64,000 bases of DNA from Actinoalloteichus hymeniacidonis (GTDB lineage: Bacteria; Actinomycetota; Actinomycetes; Mycobacteriales; Pseudonocardiaceae), in contig NZ_JACHIS010000001.1 in the NCBI RefSeq assembly GCF_014203365.1, positions 3,286,001-3,350,000 on the forward strand, read 5' to 3'. Under the pieces are notes generated by a model that made no database searches, had not been told where the DNA came from, and saw only the letters and a list, made by a program, of their open reading frames with translations. Below are positions 50,855 through 59,880 of this stretch, piece after piece; position 1 is the first letter of the stretch; every line of letters starts with the position of its first letter. The position numbers and the translations under genes were made by a program.

Positions 50855-51717
50855 CCGGGCCGGTGCGCGTCGCGCACCTCGGCGTGCGGTTGGAAACCCG
50901 CCGACACGTAGGTGGGTACGGCGCCGAGGTTGCCGCTGGGCGTGCAGACGAAGGCGCTCGATGCGCCTAGTTCCCGGAGCGCGGCGGCTGCGGCGACGGT
51001 GATCGCGGTGCCGTGGCCTCGGCGTCGATGATCCGGGTGCACGCCCAGCGGTTCCAGCAGTCCCGGCTTGCCCGGTCCTGCCGACCACACCGTCACGATC
51101 GCGGCCGCGGCGCCCGAATCGGCATAGGCGATGAGACAACGGGCATCGCGGTAGAGCGAGCCCGCCGCCATGGCCTGCCAGCGTTGGGTGGTGAAGGACG
51201 AGCCGCCGAACGCCGCCCGCTGGACCTCGACTCGGTCCGCAACACGGTCCGCGTCGACCACCTCGATCCGACCGGCGGGCGGTGGTACCGGTTCGGTCAG
51301 ATCGCGGTGCAGCGGTGTCCAGGGTTCACCGGCGACCCAGCCCGCCTCGAGCAGCTGGTCCAGGATCAGTGCGTCGGGTGGCGCCTCGACGTCGACCGCA
51401 CCCTCGGGTAGGACACCGCGTCCCGGCTCGATCACGTCGGCGATCACCGATCGTGCCAGCTCCCGGTCGCGCCGTGTCTCGGGTGCGGTCGTGATCCGCA
51501 GCAGGCCGGGTCCGTCGAGCAGTCCGACGGCGAGGATCCGGCCGTCTCGGCTCCACGTCCGCACCGCCGCAGCGGTGGCCTGGGCCCCGAGTTGCCAGAA
51601 CCAGCCCACATCGCCCGGATGCAGTTGTCGCGGTGCCGCGTCGGATTGCCATTCGCGTAGCGCGACCACGGCTGCGTCCAGTCCGTCGCTTCCCGGGGTG
51701 GCCAGCACGATCGTCAT
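50851..51717 (-). CDS. GNAT-family N-acetyltransferase
   Basis: Acetyltransferase of 288 aa, perhaps a tandem GNAT. The clear C-terminal domain has QRAAFGGSSFTTQRWQAMAAGSLYRDARCLIAYADSG, the CoA-binding LGVHPDHRRRGHGTAITVAAAAALRELGA and TYVSAGFQPHAEV. The N-terminal 130 residues are GNAT-like but lack the RRxxGxG loop, a common degenerate half. Substrate unknown. ATG 51717. Its stop overlaps that of the LacI gene, leaving no spacer. Confidence 0.82.
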   Translation of the reverse strand: MTIVLATPGSDGLDAAVVALREWQSDAAPRQLHPGDVGWFWQLGAQATAAAVRTWSRDGRILAVGLLDGPGLLRITTAPETRRDRELARSVIADVIEPGRGVLPEGAVDVEAPPDALILDQLLEAGWVAGEPWTPLHRDLTEPVPPPAGRIEVVDADRVADRVEVQRAAFGGSSFTTQRWQAMAAGSLYRDARCLIAYADSGAAAAIVTVWSAGPGKPGLLEPLGVHPDHRRRGHGTAITVAAAAALRELGASSAFVCTPSGNLGAVPTYVSAGFQPHAEVRDAHRPG

Positions 51718-51809
51718 GACGGCGATAAGACACCACCGGGCTCCGTGTCCGCACTGGATTTTCCGGGCGGGCGGGCGCCCCTCGGTGTCTCGGCGAGCGG
51801 TCATCGCCG

Positions 51810-54800
51810 CTAGGTGACCACCACCCGTGCCACCGCGACGTGGCCCGTGGTCTCGACGGTGCCGGTCACCTCGAATTCGCCGGGGCGGGCGTAGTCGTCG
51901 GGGTCGATCTCCTGCCAGGTCACCGGGATCGAGCTGTCCTTGGAGCCGTCGTTGTAGGTGGCCACGACCGTGCTCGGCAGGTTCGGCGCGTGGCCTGCGG
52001 TGGTGCCGATCTCCCAGGGATCGAGGCTGGTGATCTGGACGGCGTCGGAGGTGCGCACCCAGATCGTGGCGCTCGCGAGCAGAGCCGAGACGTCGGTTAT
52101 CCCGTTGACGGTGAACGAGGTGCCGCCGTCGGCGACCTGGTCCGGGTCGATGGCGGGCCACGCCACCTCGACCTCGCTCGTCGCGCCACCGGGGTAGACG
52201 AGGGTGACCGTCGAGGGCGGTTCGGGAAGGACCTCGCGGGTGGTGGGCACGTGGATCGGCCGGATCTCGCTCGGTTGCTGGGCGAGGATCCTCCACTGGC
52301 CGATGCCCACCGACAGTCCCGGGTTGTTGGACAGCACGGCTCGCAGGCGGGTGGTGGTCACCGGGTCGAACTCCGTCACGTTGTAGCGGTCGGCGGCCAC
52401 CCCGTAGTCGTCGGCGCCGGAGATCGGCACGAACTCCTCGGCGTCGTCGTCCCAGTACTCCAGCCGCCAGGCCGCCGGGACCGCGATGCCGTCGGGGGCA
52501 CCGGGCTGCACGTCGCGGAAGAAGTACATCTCCGAGCGGTCGATGCGGACCGGCGAGTCCCAGGTGTACTCGACCCATTGTTCGGTGCGTTGCGGCCAGG
52601 TTCCCCAGAACGGTCGGTCGGTGGAGGAGTCGGGATCGCGGCCGTCGTTGAGGGCGGTGACCGGGGTGCCGTTGGCACTGAAGGAGGCCGTGGCGGTCGC
52701 GTCCACCGCGAGGTTGCGTCGCTCGGGTAGGGCGTCGACCGTGACCACGACCTGGTCGCTGGTCTGCTGTGCGCCGTCGGTGGCGGTCAGCGTGAGGGTG
52801 TAGGTGCCCTCGGTGTCGAATCTCGCGATGGTCGTGGGCACCGAGTCGTCCTCGAGGATCACGGTGGCCCCGTCGGGGGCGTCGGCGACGGTCCAGGTGC
52901 TGTGTACCTCGCCGGTGGGCAGGCCGTCGTCCTTGACGATGCCGATCAGGCGCGCCTGGCCGGGCACGCGGTGCCCGGTGTCCACCCTGGTCCGCACCTG
53001 CGGGGCGAGATCGTGGGAGTCGGTAGGCGGCTCCCCCGTGGCGAAGGCCTGGAATTCCTTGAGTGCGATCGGGTGTCCCGGTTGTGCGGTGAGGTCCACC
53101 CGCAGTGCCGAGGTCTCGACCGGGGCGAACCGGATCTCGTTGTGGTTGGCCCTGGGGTAGGCGGGGGTGCGGACCGGTTCGGTGACCGCGCGCCATTGGC
53201 CGTCGTCGAGGTAGGAGACGGTGTAGAGCGCGGGTTCCCGGTGGCCGCGTGGCTGTTTGTCGTTGCGGAAGAACAGTCGCACCTCGTCGACGGTCTGGCC
53301 GGAGTCCAGGGCGACCTCGAAGGAGTGCTGGTTCTGCGCGGAGCCCTCGGTGCTCCAGTACGGCTCGTTGATCGTGGTGCCGTCGACCGCTCCCGCCGGT
53401 TCGCGGCCCGGTGCGGAGTAGGAGGCCGAGGCCGGGGCGCCCTCGGCGAGGTTGGTCGCGTCGCGGGTGCTGCCGATGTCGCGGCCCGCCTTGGCGAAGA
53501 CGTCGACCACGCGGCTGTCGTCGGTGAAGGCGACCTGCGCTGCCTCGGTGACCGAGCCCGCCGCCTGGTGCAGTATCTCCGCCGGTTCGTCGGGGAACTC
53601 GATCTCGCCGGTGGTCGGGTCGTAGTGCACCGGGGTGAGCGTGTCTAGGGTGAGAACGCGTTCGCCGTCGAGGTAGAGGGAGTAGCCCTCCGGGATATCG
53701 GTGCCGTAGTGCCGGGCGCCGTCCCCGGGTTGGTCCCAGACGATCGTCAGGTCGCCGCCGCGATAGCGCAGGTTCTCCACGGCGAAGTGGTCCCAGCCGA
53801 GGTCGATCGGCCAGAGTTCCACCGTGGTGTCGGTCCGGGGTCGCAGGCCTGCGACGTCCTCGATGATCGTGTAGTTGGTGGTGCCCAGCATGGTGTGGTG
53901 GATCCAGGAGCGGTAGCCGATGTGCTGCGGGTCGGGGCTCGCGTCGGCCCAGAACTCGTTCTGGTCGGGCCAGCGGTTGTCGCCGTCGACGTAGTGCGAC
54001 CAGGCATTCCACAGCAGCAGCTTCTCGTACAACTCCGGGGTGACGTGTTCGGAGGGATAGTCCCGCAGTGCCGCGCTGTACACGTCGAGGTAGCGCTGGG
54101 CGTTGATGACGGAGAAGTTGTTCGTGCCGGGATGGCCCTGCTGTGCTGCGGCCGCTTTGTCCGCCTGGTTGGCGGTGAAGAAGGGGAACACCGGATACTC
54201 GCGGCGATCGGCCAACAGCCGCAGCGCGTCGACGTATTCGGGTTCATCGGGCATCAGGCCGACTGCGTACGGTATGAAATTGTTTCCTTCTTTCCACGGC
54301 ACCAGGGCGTCGGTGGCCACATGACGGTGTTTGATCATGCGGTCGGCCGGGTCCCACAGGTATTCCAGGGTCGCGGCACGGATGCGTTCGGCGATCTCGT
54401 CGAGTTCGGCGGCCTTGTCCGCCTCGCCCAGTAGTTCGTAGGCCTCGGCTGCGGCCCGGGCACCGGCGAAGACGTAACCCGATTCGGCGCGGTCGAGTTG
54501 ACCGGCGCGCCAGTGGAAGGACACCGCGTCGGCGTCGTTGCCGGTCATCGCGCCCCAGTCGTACTCGATGAGGCCGTTGCCGTCGTGGTCGTAGGTGGCG
54601 AGTTGATCGCGCACGTCGCCCTCGGCGTAGCGGGCGAGGTTGCGCACGATCCCGTCGGGCCCGCCGTGGACCTGGTAGGACTGCCAGGCCGCCTCGGCGA
54701 GGTACTGGGTGTAGCTGTTGCTCCAGTTCTCCGGGTCGCCGGGGTTGTCGGAGAATCGACCGCCTCGGGAGGTCTCCCCCGTCGAGACCCAGGTGCCGTA

Positions 54801-56024
54801 GGCCCACGCCGGGTCGCGGAGGTATTTGAGGTCGTCGACGAACATGCCGGAGGTCAGGGCGATGGAGTTGTTGTAGCCCAGTACGCCTTCGACGGCGGTG
54901 GGGAACTGGTAGTCGTCGCCGGGGATGTCGGCGTCGAGGAAGTTGTAGCGCAGCAGCCACCAGCGGTAGTAGAGGGTCTTGCCGACGTCGGCCGATGGCA
55001 CGTCGAGGTAGGGCAGATTCTCGCTCCACCAGCGGTTGTACTCCCGCACGTGGTCACGGAAGGCCACTCCGGGTTCGGCGGTTCGGATGGCCTCGTACTC
55101 GGTACGCGCGGCCGGGATCTCCTCGGTGAGCAGTCCGAGTCGCACACTCGTGTGGACGGTGTCGCCTGCGGGGATCACCATGCTCGCCCGCAGTTCGCCG
55201 TCCTGGACGGCCATGTCGGTCCCGGAGAACCGAGGGTGCAGGGTGGTGAGGTCGTTGCGGACCGAGTGGACTCCGGTGAGTTCGTCCTCGGTGGGCTCGG
55301 TGGCGTACGGCGATGCCGCCGAGATGTCCAGTACTCGATCCGAGGCACCGGCGTTGCGCACTTCGAGGTCGGTGACCAGCACGTTGGCGTCGGTGATGAA
55401 CTTGCGTTGCACCACGGAGAGGCCGCCGCCCGCGTCGAACTCGCTGCGCCAGTGGCTGGGTACCTGTCTGCGGGCCGAGATGTCCTCGGTCAGGTCGAGT
55501 GCCGTGCCGTCGGTGGCGAGTTCGATCGTGTAGCCGGGTCGATCGTCGATGCTCTCCCAGTAGGCGAGTTGGCCGCCGAAGCCGAGCACGCCGGGCTGGT
55601 GGGTCTTCATGAAGGCCGCGCGGCCCCTGGTGAACAGCCAGTCGCCGGCGGGATCGTCGCCGTGGCGCGCGAGCATCCGGTCCATCCAGAAGTCGGTGCC
55701 GTCTCCCGCCGCGAGGTCGGCCTCGTAGCCTGCCGCGAGGGTGCCGTCGACCCGGAAGGGCGCGGGCAGCGGCGGCACCGGTTCGGCGTCGCCGCTGAAT
55801 CTCGGGTGGCCGATGGTGTCGTTGGCGAACTCCCCGATTCCGGAGGTGTCGGTCTGCCCGAACGCCGTCGGGCCGAGGGCCGCCGGGGCGAGCAGGATCA
55901 CGGCAGCGGCCAGGACCGGGAGGCGCCGGGGCCGGGTTGCGGTCAGGTTCGGCTGCCACACCCTGGGTGGCCTGCCCGACTGCGATCGGGTGGCCGTCGG
56001 ACCGGCGGCGCGACGTGGAGACAC
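51810..56024 (-). CDS. Large secreted multidomain glycoside hydrolase
   Basis: Secreted protein of 1404 aa. GTG 56024 has GGAGG 5 nt upstream; LPVLAAAVILLAPAALGPTAFGQ is a Sec signal. Residues about 60-650 carry an MGH1/GH63-like (alpha/alpha)6 barrel: DFWMDRMLARHGDDPAGDWLF, KTLYYRWWLLRYNF, ENWSNSYTQYLAEAAWQSY, YDHDGNGLIEYDWGAMTGNDADAV, LWNAWSHYVDGDNRWPDQNEF. Then come an F5/8 type C-like domain (ATNLAEGAPASASYSAPGREPAGAVDG), an Ig/PKD-like domain, a second F5/8-like domain (RNLAVDATATASFSANGTPVTALNDGRD) and two BIg_4 repeats (PSTVTLVYPGG; PSTVVATYNDG). This layout is seen in enzymes on plant arabinosides and rhamnosides; here it may release the oligosaccharides taken up by the importer. Confidence 0.8.
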   Translation of the reverse strand: MSPRRAAGPTATRSQSGRPPRVWQPNLTATRPRRLPVLAAAVILLAPAALGPTAFGQTDTSGIGEFANDTIGHPRFSGDAEPVPPLPAPFRVDGTLAAGYEADLAAGDGTDFWMDRMLARHGDDPAGDWLFTRGRAAFMKTHQPGVLGFGGQLAYWESIDDRPGYTIELATDGTALDLTEDISARRQVPSHWRSEFDAGGGLSVVQRKFITDANVLVTDLEVRNAGASDRVLDISAASPYATEPTEDELTGVHSVRNDLTTLHPRFSGTDMAVQDGELRASMVIPAGDTVHTSVRLGLLTEEIPAARTEYEAIRTAEPGVAFRDHVREYNRWWSENLPYLDVPSADVGKTLYYRWWLLRYNFLDADIPGDDYQFPTAVEGVLGYNNSIALTSGMFVDDLKYLRDPAWAYGTWVSTGETSRGGRFSDNPGDPENWSNSYTQYLAEAAWQSYQVHGGPDGIVRNLARYAEGDVRDQLATYDHDGNGLIEYDWGAMTGNDADAVSFHWRAGQLDRAESGYVFAGARAAAEAYELLGEADKAAELDEIAERIRAATLEYLWDPADRMIKHRHVATDALVPWKEGNNFIPYAVGLMPDEPEYVDALRLLADRREYPVFPFFTANQADKAAAAQQGHPGTNNFSVINAQRYLDVYSAALRDYPSEHVTPELYEKLLLWNAWSHYVDGDNRWPDQNEFWADASPDPQHIGYRSWIHHTMLGTTNYTIIEDVAGLRPRTDTTVELWPIDLGWDHFAVENLRYRGGDLTIVWDQPGDGARHYGTDIPEGYSLYLDGERVLTLDTLTPVHYDPTTGEIEFPDEPAEILHQAAGSVTEAAQVAFTDDSRVVDVFAKAGRDIGSTRDATNLAEGAPASASYSAPGREPAGAVDGTTINEPYWSTEGSAQNQHSFEVALDSGQTVDEVRLFFRNDKQPRGHREPALYTVSYLDDGQWRAVTEPVRTPAYPRANHNEIRFAPVETSALRVDLTAQPGHPIALKEFQAFATGEPPTDSHDLAPQVRTRVDTGHRVPGQARLIGIVKDDGLPTGEVHSTWTVADAPDGATVILEDDSVPTTIARFDTEGTYTLTLTATDGAQQTSDQVVVTVDALPERRNLAVDATATASFSANGTPVTALNDGRDPDSSTDRPFWGTWPQRTEQWVEYTWDSPVRIDRSEMYFFRDVQPGAPDGIAVPAAWRLEYWDDDAEEFVPISGADDYGVAADRYNVTEFDPVTTTRLRAVLSNNPGLSVGIGQWRILAQQPSEIRPIHVPTTREVLPEPPSTVTLVYPGGATSEVEVAWPAIDPDQVADGGTSFTVNGITDVSALLASATIWVRTSDAVQITSLDPWEIGTTAGHAPNLPSTVVATYNDGSKDSSIPVTWQEIDPDDYARPGEFEVTGTVETTGHVAVARVVVT

Positions 56025-56229
56025 GGGAACCTCCAGGTGGTCCAGGCTGTTCCGCCGGGCGGCGGAACGTGCGGGAGAGCGTTGGTGATGACCGCTCTCC
56101 CGCTTCGGCGGCAACCGTGAACACTGCGGATGATCGGCGTTGTTCGAGTCTGGCCGGCGGAGCGAGACACCGACAAGACTTTCCGGCGCGTTTCATCGAT
56201 CACCGTGTGTCCAGGGTGGTCGCCTGCCG

Positions 56230-56991
56230 TCACCGTTGCGAGGTCCTCGTTCGGTTCGCGTTGCGGCGGGAGCGCTGTCGTCCCCATTGCAGCCAGGCCT
56301 CGACCGCGAACAGCGGCACCGTCCAGCCCAACCAGTTGGCCAGCCCGGATATCGCATGATCGAAGGCGATCTGGCTGCCCTGGAAGGTCGAGTCGACTCT
56401 CGGGGACAACAGGATCGTGGCCAGGGCGCCCCACAGCCGATTGGAGATGATCGACATGGTGAGGGTGAAGCTGCGGATCATCCACACCCGGTGATCGGCG
56501 AATCGCCGGGCACGGGCAGTTCGGAAGCCGTTGATGGTGAAGGCGAGCCACAGGATCGCCAAAATGCTGCTGCTGACCTGCGCCACCGGGCCGAACGGGG
56601 TGTGGATCGCGATCACCAGGCCGGTGATCCCGCCGGGCAGGCAGCCCGCGAGGACGTAGACCCGGCCGAGAACTCGGTGTGCCGCGCGGAAGCGGCCTCG
56701 GAACCACGGCCAGACCTGGAACACGCCGGTGACCATCGCCACCGAGGAGAAGACCACGTGCGCGACCAGGGTCGGGTAGTAGAAGGCGAGGCCGTCGGGT
56801 ATGGGAACTCGGGCCAGCTCCTCGTCTCCGGTCAGATAGGGCGGGAGTGAGAAGCCGACGAAGGCGACGGCGAGGAAGAGTAACGGCACGACCCACGGCC
56901 GCCGCCACCATGGCTTGGACCCACCGGCCCGTCGAGGGGGTGCCTGCGTGCCGTCCGGCTGCGCCGAGGGCGAATCGGTGGAGGTGGTCAT
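56230..56991 (-). CDS. DUF2306 membrane protein
   Basis: Integral membrane protein of 253 aa with about six hydrophobic helices of the DUF2306 family (also seen in cytochrome-like or predicted membrane proteins). WVVPLLFLAVAFVGFSLPPYL, VFSSVAMVTGVFQVWPWFRGRFRAAHRVLGRVYVLAGCLPGG and FADHRVWMIRSFTLTMSIISNRLWG show the conserved Arg/His positions. Function unknown. AAGGAGAAGAACG precedes ATG 56991. It is divergent from the TetR gene at 57316 and, from the operators between them, probably its main target. Confidence 0.82.
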   Translation of the reverse strand: MTTSTDSPSAQPDGTQAPPRRAGGSKPWWRRPWVVPLLFLAVAFVGFSLPPYLTGDEELARVPIPDGLAFYYPTLVAHVVFSSVAMVTGVFQVWPWFRGRFRAAHRVLGRVYVLAGCLPGGITGLVIAIHTPFGPVAQVSSSILAILWLAFTINGFRTARARRFADHRVWMIRSFTLTMSIISNRLWGALATILLSPRVDSTFQGSQIAFDHAISGLANWLGWTVPLFAVEAWLQWGRQRSRRNANRTRTSQR

Positions 56992-57196
56992 CGTTCTTCT
57001 CCTTCGTACTGGTCGGGGCCGGGTTCACCGGGGCGCGGGCCGAGACGTCGGCTCGCCGTGTGGTGCGGCCCGGTGGGTTGCGATGCAGCGAGCGGGCGTG
57101 GCGCGGGATGCCATGCCCGTCGTCGGCCGACGTGGGCAGATCGCCTGTCAGGCACGGCGGTTCGCGGCGTTGCGGTGGAACGTCGATCAATCCCCA

Positions 57197-57248
57197 GCAA
57201 AACTGCGAACGTCGTTCGCGTTTCAGCGAAAGGGTTTCGCAGTTTTGC
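57197..57248. promoter_or_regulatory. Tandem TetR operators in a nested inverted repeat
   Basis: Two 15-bp palindromes, GCGAAC-GTC-GTTCGC (57205-57219) and GCGAAA-GGG-TTTCGC (57226-57240), have centres 21 bp apart, or two helical turns. They are enclosed by a perfect 13-bp inverted repeat, GCAAAACTGCGAA (57197-57209) with its complement at 57236-57248. The TetR start is 68 bp downstream. Two dimers would bind on one face. Confidence 0.7.
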
Positions 57249-57315
57249 GGTACTGTCAAGCTGTGCAGGTCGAGGAGGATTACCGCTCCCCGCAGACGAC
57301 GGCACAGAGGAACGA

Positions 57316-58065
57316 ATGAGCCACAACGCGAAGCGAGCCACCCCCGCAGGCCTCGAACTGCTCTGGGGCGAACGCCAACGCCCCCGGCGCGGACCGAAGC
57401 CCGGACTGAGCGTGGAGCAGATAGTCCGGGCCGCCATCGAGGTCGCCGACGCCGATGGTCAGACCGCGTTGTCGATGGGGCGAGTGGCCGAGCAACTCGG
57501 CACCGGCGTCGCCTCGCTGTACCGCTACGTGCCGGGCAAGGCCGAACTCGTCGGCCTCGCCGTCGATGCGGTCCTCGAACACCCGCCGCGCTCCATTCGG
57601 GAGGATGCCGACTGGCGGAGCAGACTGGCGGAGTGGGCGCGCGCCCTTCTCGACGTCATCCGCAGGCACCCCTGGATCCTCCCCCTGCTGACCAGCAGAA
57701 AAGGTGTCCCGGGGCCGAACGAGACGCAGTGGTTGGAGGACGCCCTGGCTGCGATCTCGGACATCGGCCTCAGCGACGTCGAATGCATAGAGGTGATCTC
57801 GCTGCTCAACTGGTACGTCCGAGGCGCCGCCCAGGTCGCCATCGACATCCGGCTCGGCACCCCCGAGGAGGACGCGAGCGAGTCGCCCATCTCCGGGCCG
57901 ATGCTGCGGCTGGTGACCGGCGAACGCTTCCCCACGGTGAACCGAGTCCTGGCATCCGGCGCCTTCGACCAGCCCGCGGACGTCATCGAGTTCGGGTTGA
58001 ACCGGGTGCTCGACGGCGTCGAGACCTTCCTCGCCGCGAAGGGCGTCCGCACCGAGAAGGACTGA
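57316..58065 (+). CDS. TetR-family repressor
   Basis: Repressor of 249 aa. The DNA-binding domain is LSVEQIVRAAIEVADADGQTALSMGRVAEQLGTGVASLYRYVPGKAELVGLAVDAV, the TetR/AcrR type with a longer, TetR-class C-terminal ligand domain (RRHPWILPLLTSRKGVPGPNETQWLEDALAAI ... VIEFGLNRVLDGVETFLAAKG). GAGGAAC precedes ATG 57316 by a few nt. It is divergent from the DUF2306 membrane protein with tandem palindromes between, so autorepression and control of the membrane protein is the likely circuit. Ligand unknown. Confidence 0.92.
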   Translation: MSHNAKRATPAGLELLWGERQRPRRGPKPGLSVEQIVRAAIEVADADGQTALSMGRVAEQLGTGVASLYRYVPGKAELVGLAVDAVLEHPPRSIREDADWRSRLAEWARALLDVIRRHPWILPLLTSRKGVPGPNETQWLEDALAAISDIGLSDVECIEVISLLNWYVRGAAQVAIDIRLGTPEEDASESPISGPMLRLVTGERFPTVNRVLASGAFDQPADVIEFGLNRVLDGVETFLAAKGVRTEKD

Positions 58066-58110
58066 GCCGACCAGCGCGTTCCACTCCGGGGAACATTCTC
58101 CACACCTCAC

Positions 58111-58131
58111 GTGTTATGCATGCGCATACAC
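58111..58131 (+). promoter_or_regulatory. Palindrome before the luciferase-like monooxygenase operon
   Basis: TATGC-ATGC-GCATA at 58115-58128 within GTG...CAC flanks, 20 bp before the ATG at 58151 and overlapping the region of the ribosome site (CAGGAGG, 58136-58142). A candidate operator for the MarR encoded third in the operon. Confidence 0.55.
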
Positions 58132-58150
58132 TTTTCAGGAGGCTGGCGAC

Positions 58151-59260
58151 ATGCAGTTCGGAATCTTCACCGTCGGAGACGTCACCCCGGATCCGACCAA
58201 CGGCACCACCCCGACCGAGGCCGAGCGGATCAAGGCCATGGTCGCCATCGCGCTGAAGGCGGAGGAGGTGGGTCTCGACGTCTTCGCCACGGGTGAGCAC
58301 CACAACCCGCCGTTCGTACCGTCCTCCCCCACCACGATGCTGGGCTACATCGCCGCCCGCACCGAGCGGTTGCAGCTCTCCACGGCGACCACGTTGATCA
58401 CCACGAACGACCCGGTGAAGATCGCCGAGGACTACGCGATGCTGCAACACCTCGCCGACGGGCGGGTCGACTTGATGCTGGGACGCGGCAACACCGGTCC
58501 GGTCTACCCCTGGTTCGGCCAGGACATCCGACAGGGCATCCCGCTGGCGGTGGAGAACTACGCGCTGCTGCACAAGCTCTGGCGAGAGGACGTCGTGGAC
58601 TGGGAAGGCCGGTTCCGCACACCGTTGCAGTCCTTCACCGCCACGCCGCGCCCGCTGGACGGGGTGCCGCCGTTCGTGTGGCACGGATCGATCCGCAGCC
58701 CGGAGATCGCCGAGCAGGCCGCCTACTACGGCGACGGGTTCTTCGCCAACCACATCTTCTGGCCCAAGGAGCACTTCATCCAGCTGATCGACCTCTACCG
58801 CAGTCGCTTCGAGCACTACGGGCACGGCGCGGCGGACCAGGCGATCGTCGGTCTCGGCGGACAGCTGTTCCTGCGTCCTCGTTCGCAGGACGCCGTCCGG
58901 GAGTTCCGGCCGTACTTCGACAACGCACCGGTCTACGGACACGGGCCGTCGTTGGAGGACTTCACGGAGCAGACTCCGTTGACCGTCGGCAGCCCGCAGG
59001 AGGCCATCGACAAGACGCTGCGGTTCCGGGAGTACTTCGGCGACTACCAGCGTCAACTCTTCCTCGTCGACCACGCGGGCCTGCCGTTGAAGGTGGTCCT
59101 GGAACAGCTCGACATCCTGGGCGAGGAGGTGCTTCCGGTGTTGCGCAAGGAGTTCGCGGCGCGCAGACCCGCTCAGGTGCCCGCCGCTCCGACGCACGCA
59201 AGCCTGCGGGCGGCCCGGGAGCAGACGGGCACCCAGACCGCAGCCGGGGAGCAGCGATGA
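58151..59260 (+). CDS. LLM-class luciferase-like monooxygenase (CE1758 type)
   Basis: FMN-dependent flavin monooxygenase of 369 aa with the bacterial-luciferase TIM barrel: MQFGIFTVGDVTPDPTNG, LDVFATGEHHNPPFVPSSPTTMLGYIAARTERLQLSTATTLITTNDPVKIAEDYAMLQHLADGRVDLMLGRG, and FVWHGSIRSPEIAEQAAYYGDGFFANHIFWP. The FATGEHH region is typical of the CE1758 group of actinobacteria, always paired with a CE1759 FMN reductase. Substrate unknown. CAGGAGG lies 8 nt before the ATG. It overlaps the reductase gene by 4 bp. Confidence 0.92.
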   Translation: MQFGIFTVGDVTPDPTNGTTPTEAERIKAMVAIALKAEEVGLDVFATGEHHNPPFVPSSPTTMLGYIAARTERLQLSTATTLITTNDPVKIAEDYAMLQHLADGRVDLMLGRGNTGPVYPWFGQDIRQGIPLAVENYALLHKLWREDVVDWEGRFRTPLQSFTATPRPLDGVPPFVWHGSIRSPEIAEQAAYYGDGFFANHIFWPKEHFIQLIDLYRSRFEHYGHGAADQAIVGLGGQLFLRPRSQDAVREFRPYFDNAPVYGHGPSLEDFTEQTPLTVGSPQEAIDKTLRFREYFGDYQRQLFLVDHAGLPLKVVLEQLDILGEEVLPVLRKEFAARRPAQVPAAPTHASLRAAREQTGTQTAAGEQR

Positions 59261-59880
59261 CCAGCAGGAAGCTCGCTGTGGTGGCCGCGGGCCTCAGCCA
59301 GCCCTCGTCGACCAGGCTGCTGGCCGACCGGCTGACCGAGGCCACTGCGGCAGCCCTGGACACCCACGGCGTCCGCGTCGACATCGAGGTGATCGAGCTT
59401 CGCGGTCACGCCAGGGAACTGGCCGACAACCTGGTGACCGGTTTCCCTGCGGGGAATCTGCGCACGGCGATCGACCAGGTCACGAACGCCGACGGGTTGA
59501 TCGCCGTGACGCCGATCTTCACCGCCTCCTACAGCGGTCTGTTCAAGATGTTCTTCGACGTCCTGGACTCCGACTCGTTGGTCGGGCTGCCCGTCCTCAT
59601 CGGCGCGACCGGTGGCACCGCACGGCATTCGCTGGCCTTGGAACACGCCCTGCGGCCGATGTTCGGCTACCTCCGGTCGGTCGTGGTGCCCACCGCCGTC
59701 TACGCCGCTTCGGAGGACTGGGGATCGGCAGGGACGGACAGCGCACTGGCAGGCCGGATCGATCGCGCGGGCGGCGAACTCGCCGGTCTGATCGCCGGAC
59801 GGCCGGTGAGCCGGGCAGCCGATCCCTTCGAGAACCCGGTTCCCTTCGAGCAGCTACTGGCCCGGAGGGACGAGCGATGA
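59257..59880 (+). CDS. NAD(P)H-dependent FMN reductase (CE1759 type)
   Basis: Flavodoxin-like reductase of 207 aa that provides FMNH2 to the partner monooxygenase. LAVVAAGLSQPSSTRLLADRLTEATAAAL is the phosphate-binding start, and TPIFTASYSGLFKMFFDVLDSDSLVGLPVLIGATGGTARHSLALEHALRPMFGYL is the typical flavin/dimer region. ATG is embedded in the monooxygenase stop (ATGA overlap at 59257-59260), and its own stop overlaps the MarR start, so the three proteins are translationally coupled. Confidence 0.93.
   Translation: MTSRKLAVVAAGLSQPSSTRLLADRLTEATAAALDTHGVRVDIEVIELRGHARELADNLVTGFPAGNLRTAIDQVTNADGLIAVTPIFTASYSGLFKMFFDVLDSDSLVGLPVLIGATGGTARHSLALEHALRPMFGYLRSVVVPTAVYAASEDWGSAGTDSALAGRIDRAGGELAGLIAGRPVSRAADPFENPVPFEQLLARRDER

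Noticed and set aside
50851-54012. A 1053-codon minus frame over the large hydrolase and GNAT genes
   Set aside because: Its 5' two thirds are an out-of-frame shadow of the 1404-aa hydrolase; only the last 288 codons are a gene.
56125-56205. Possible LacI site before the large hydrolase
   Set aside because: GAAAC and GGAAAG occur, but without the paired TTTCGGT arm of the operators at 40343 and 49698.
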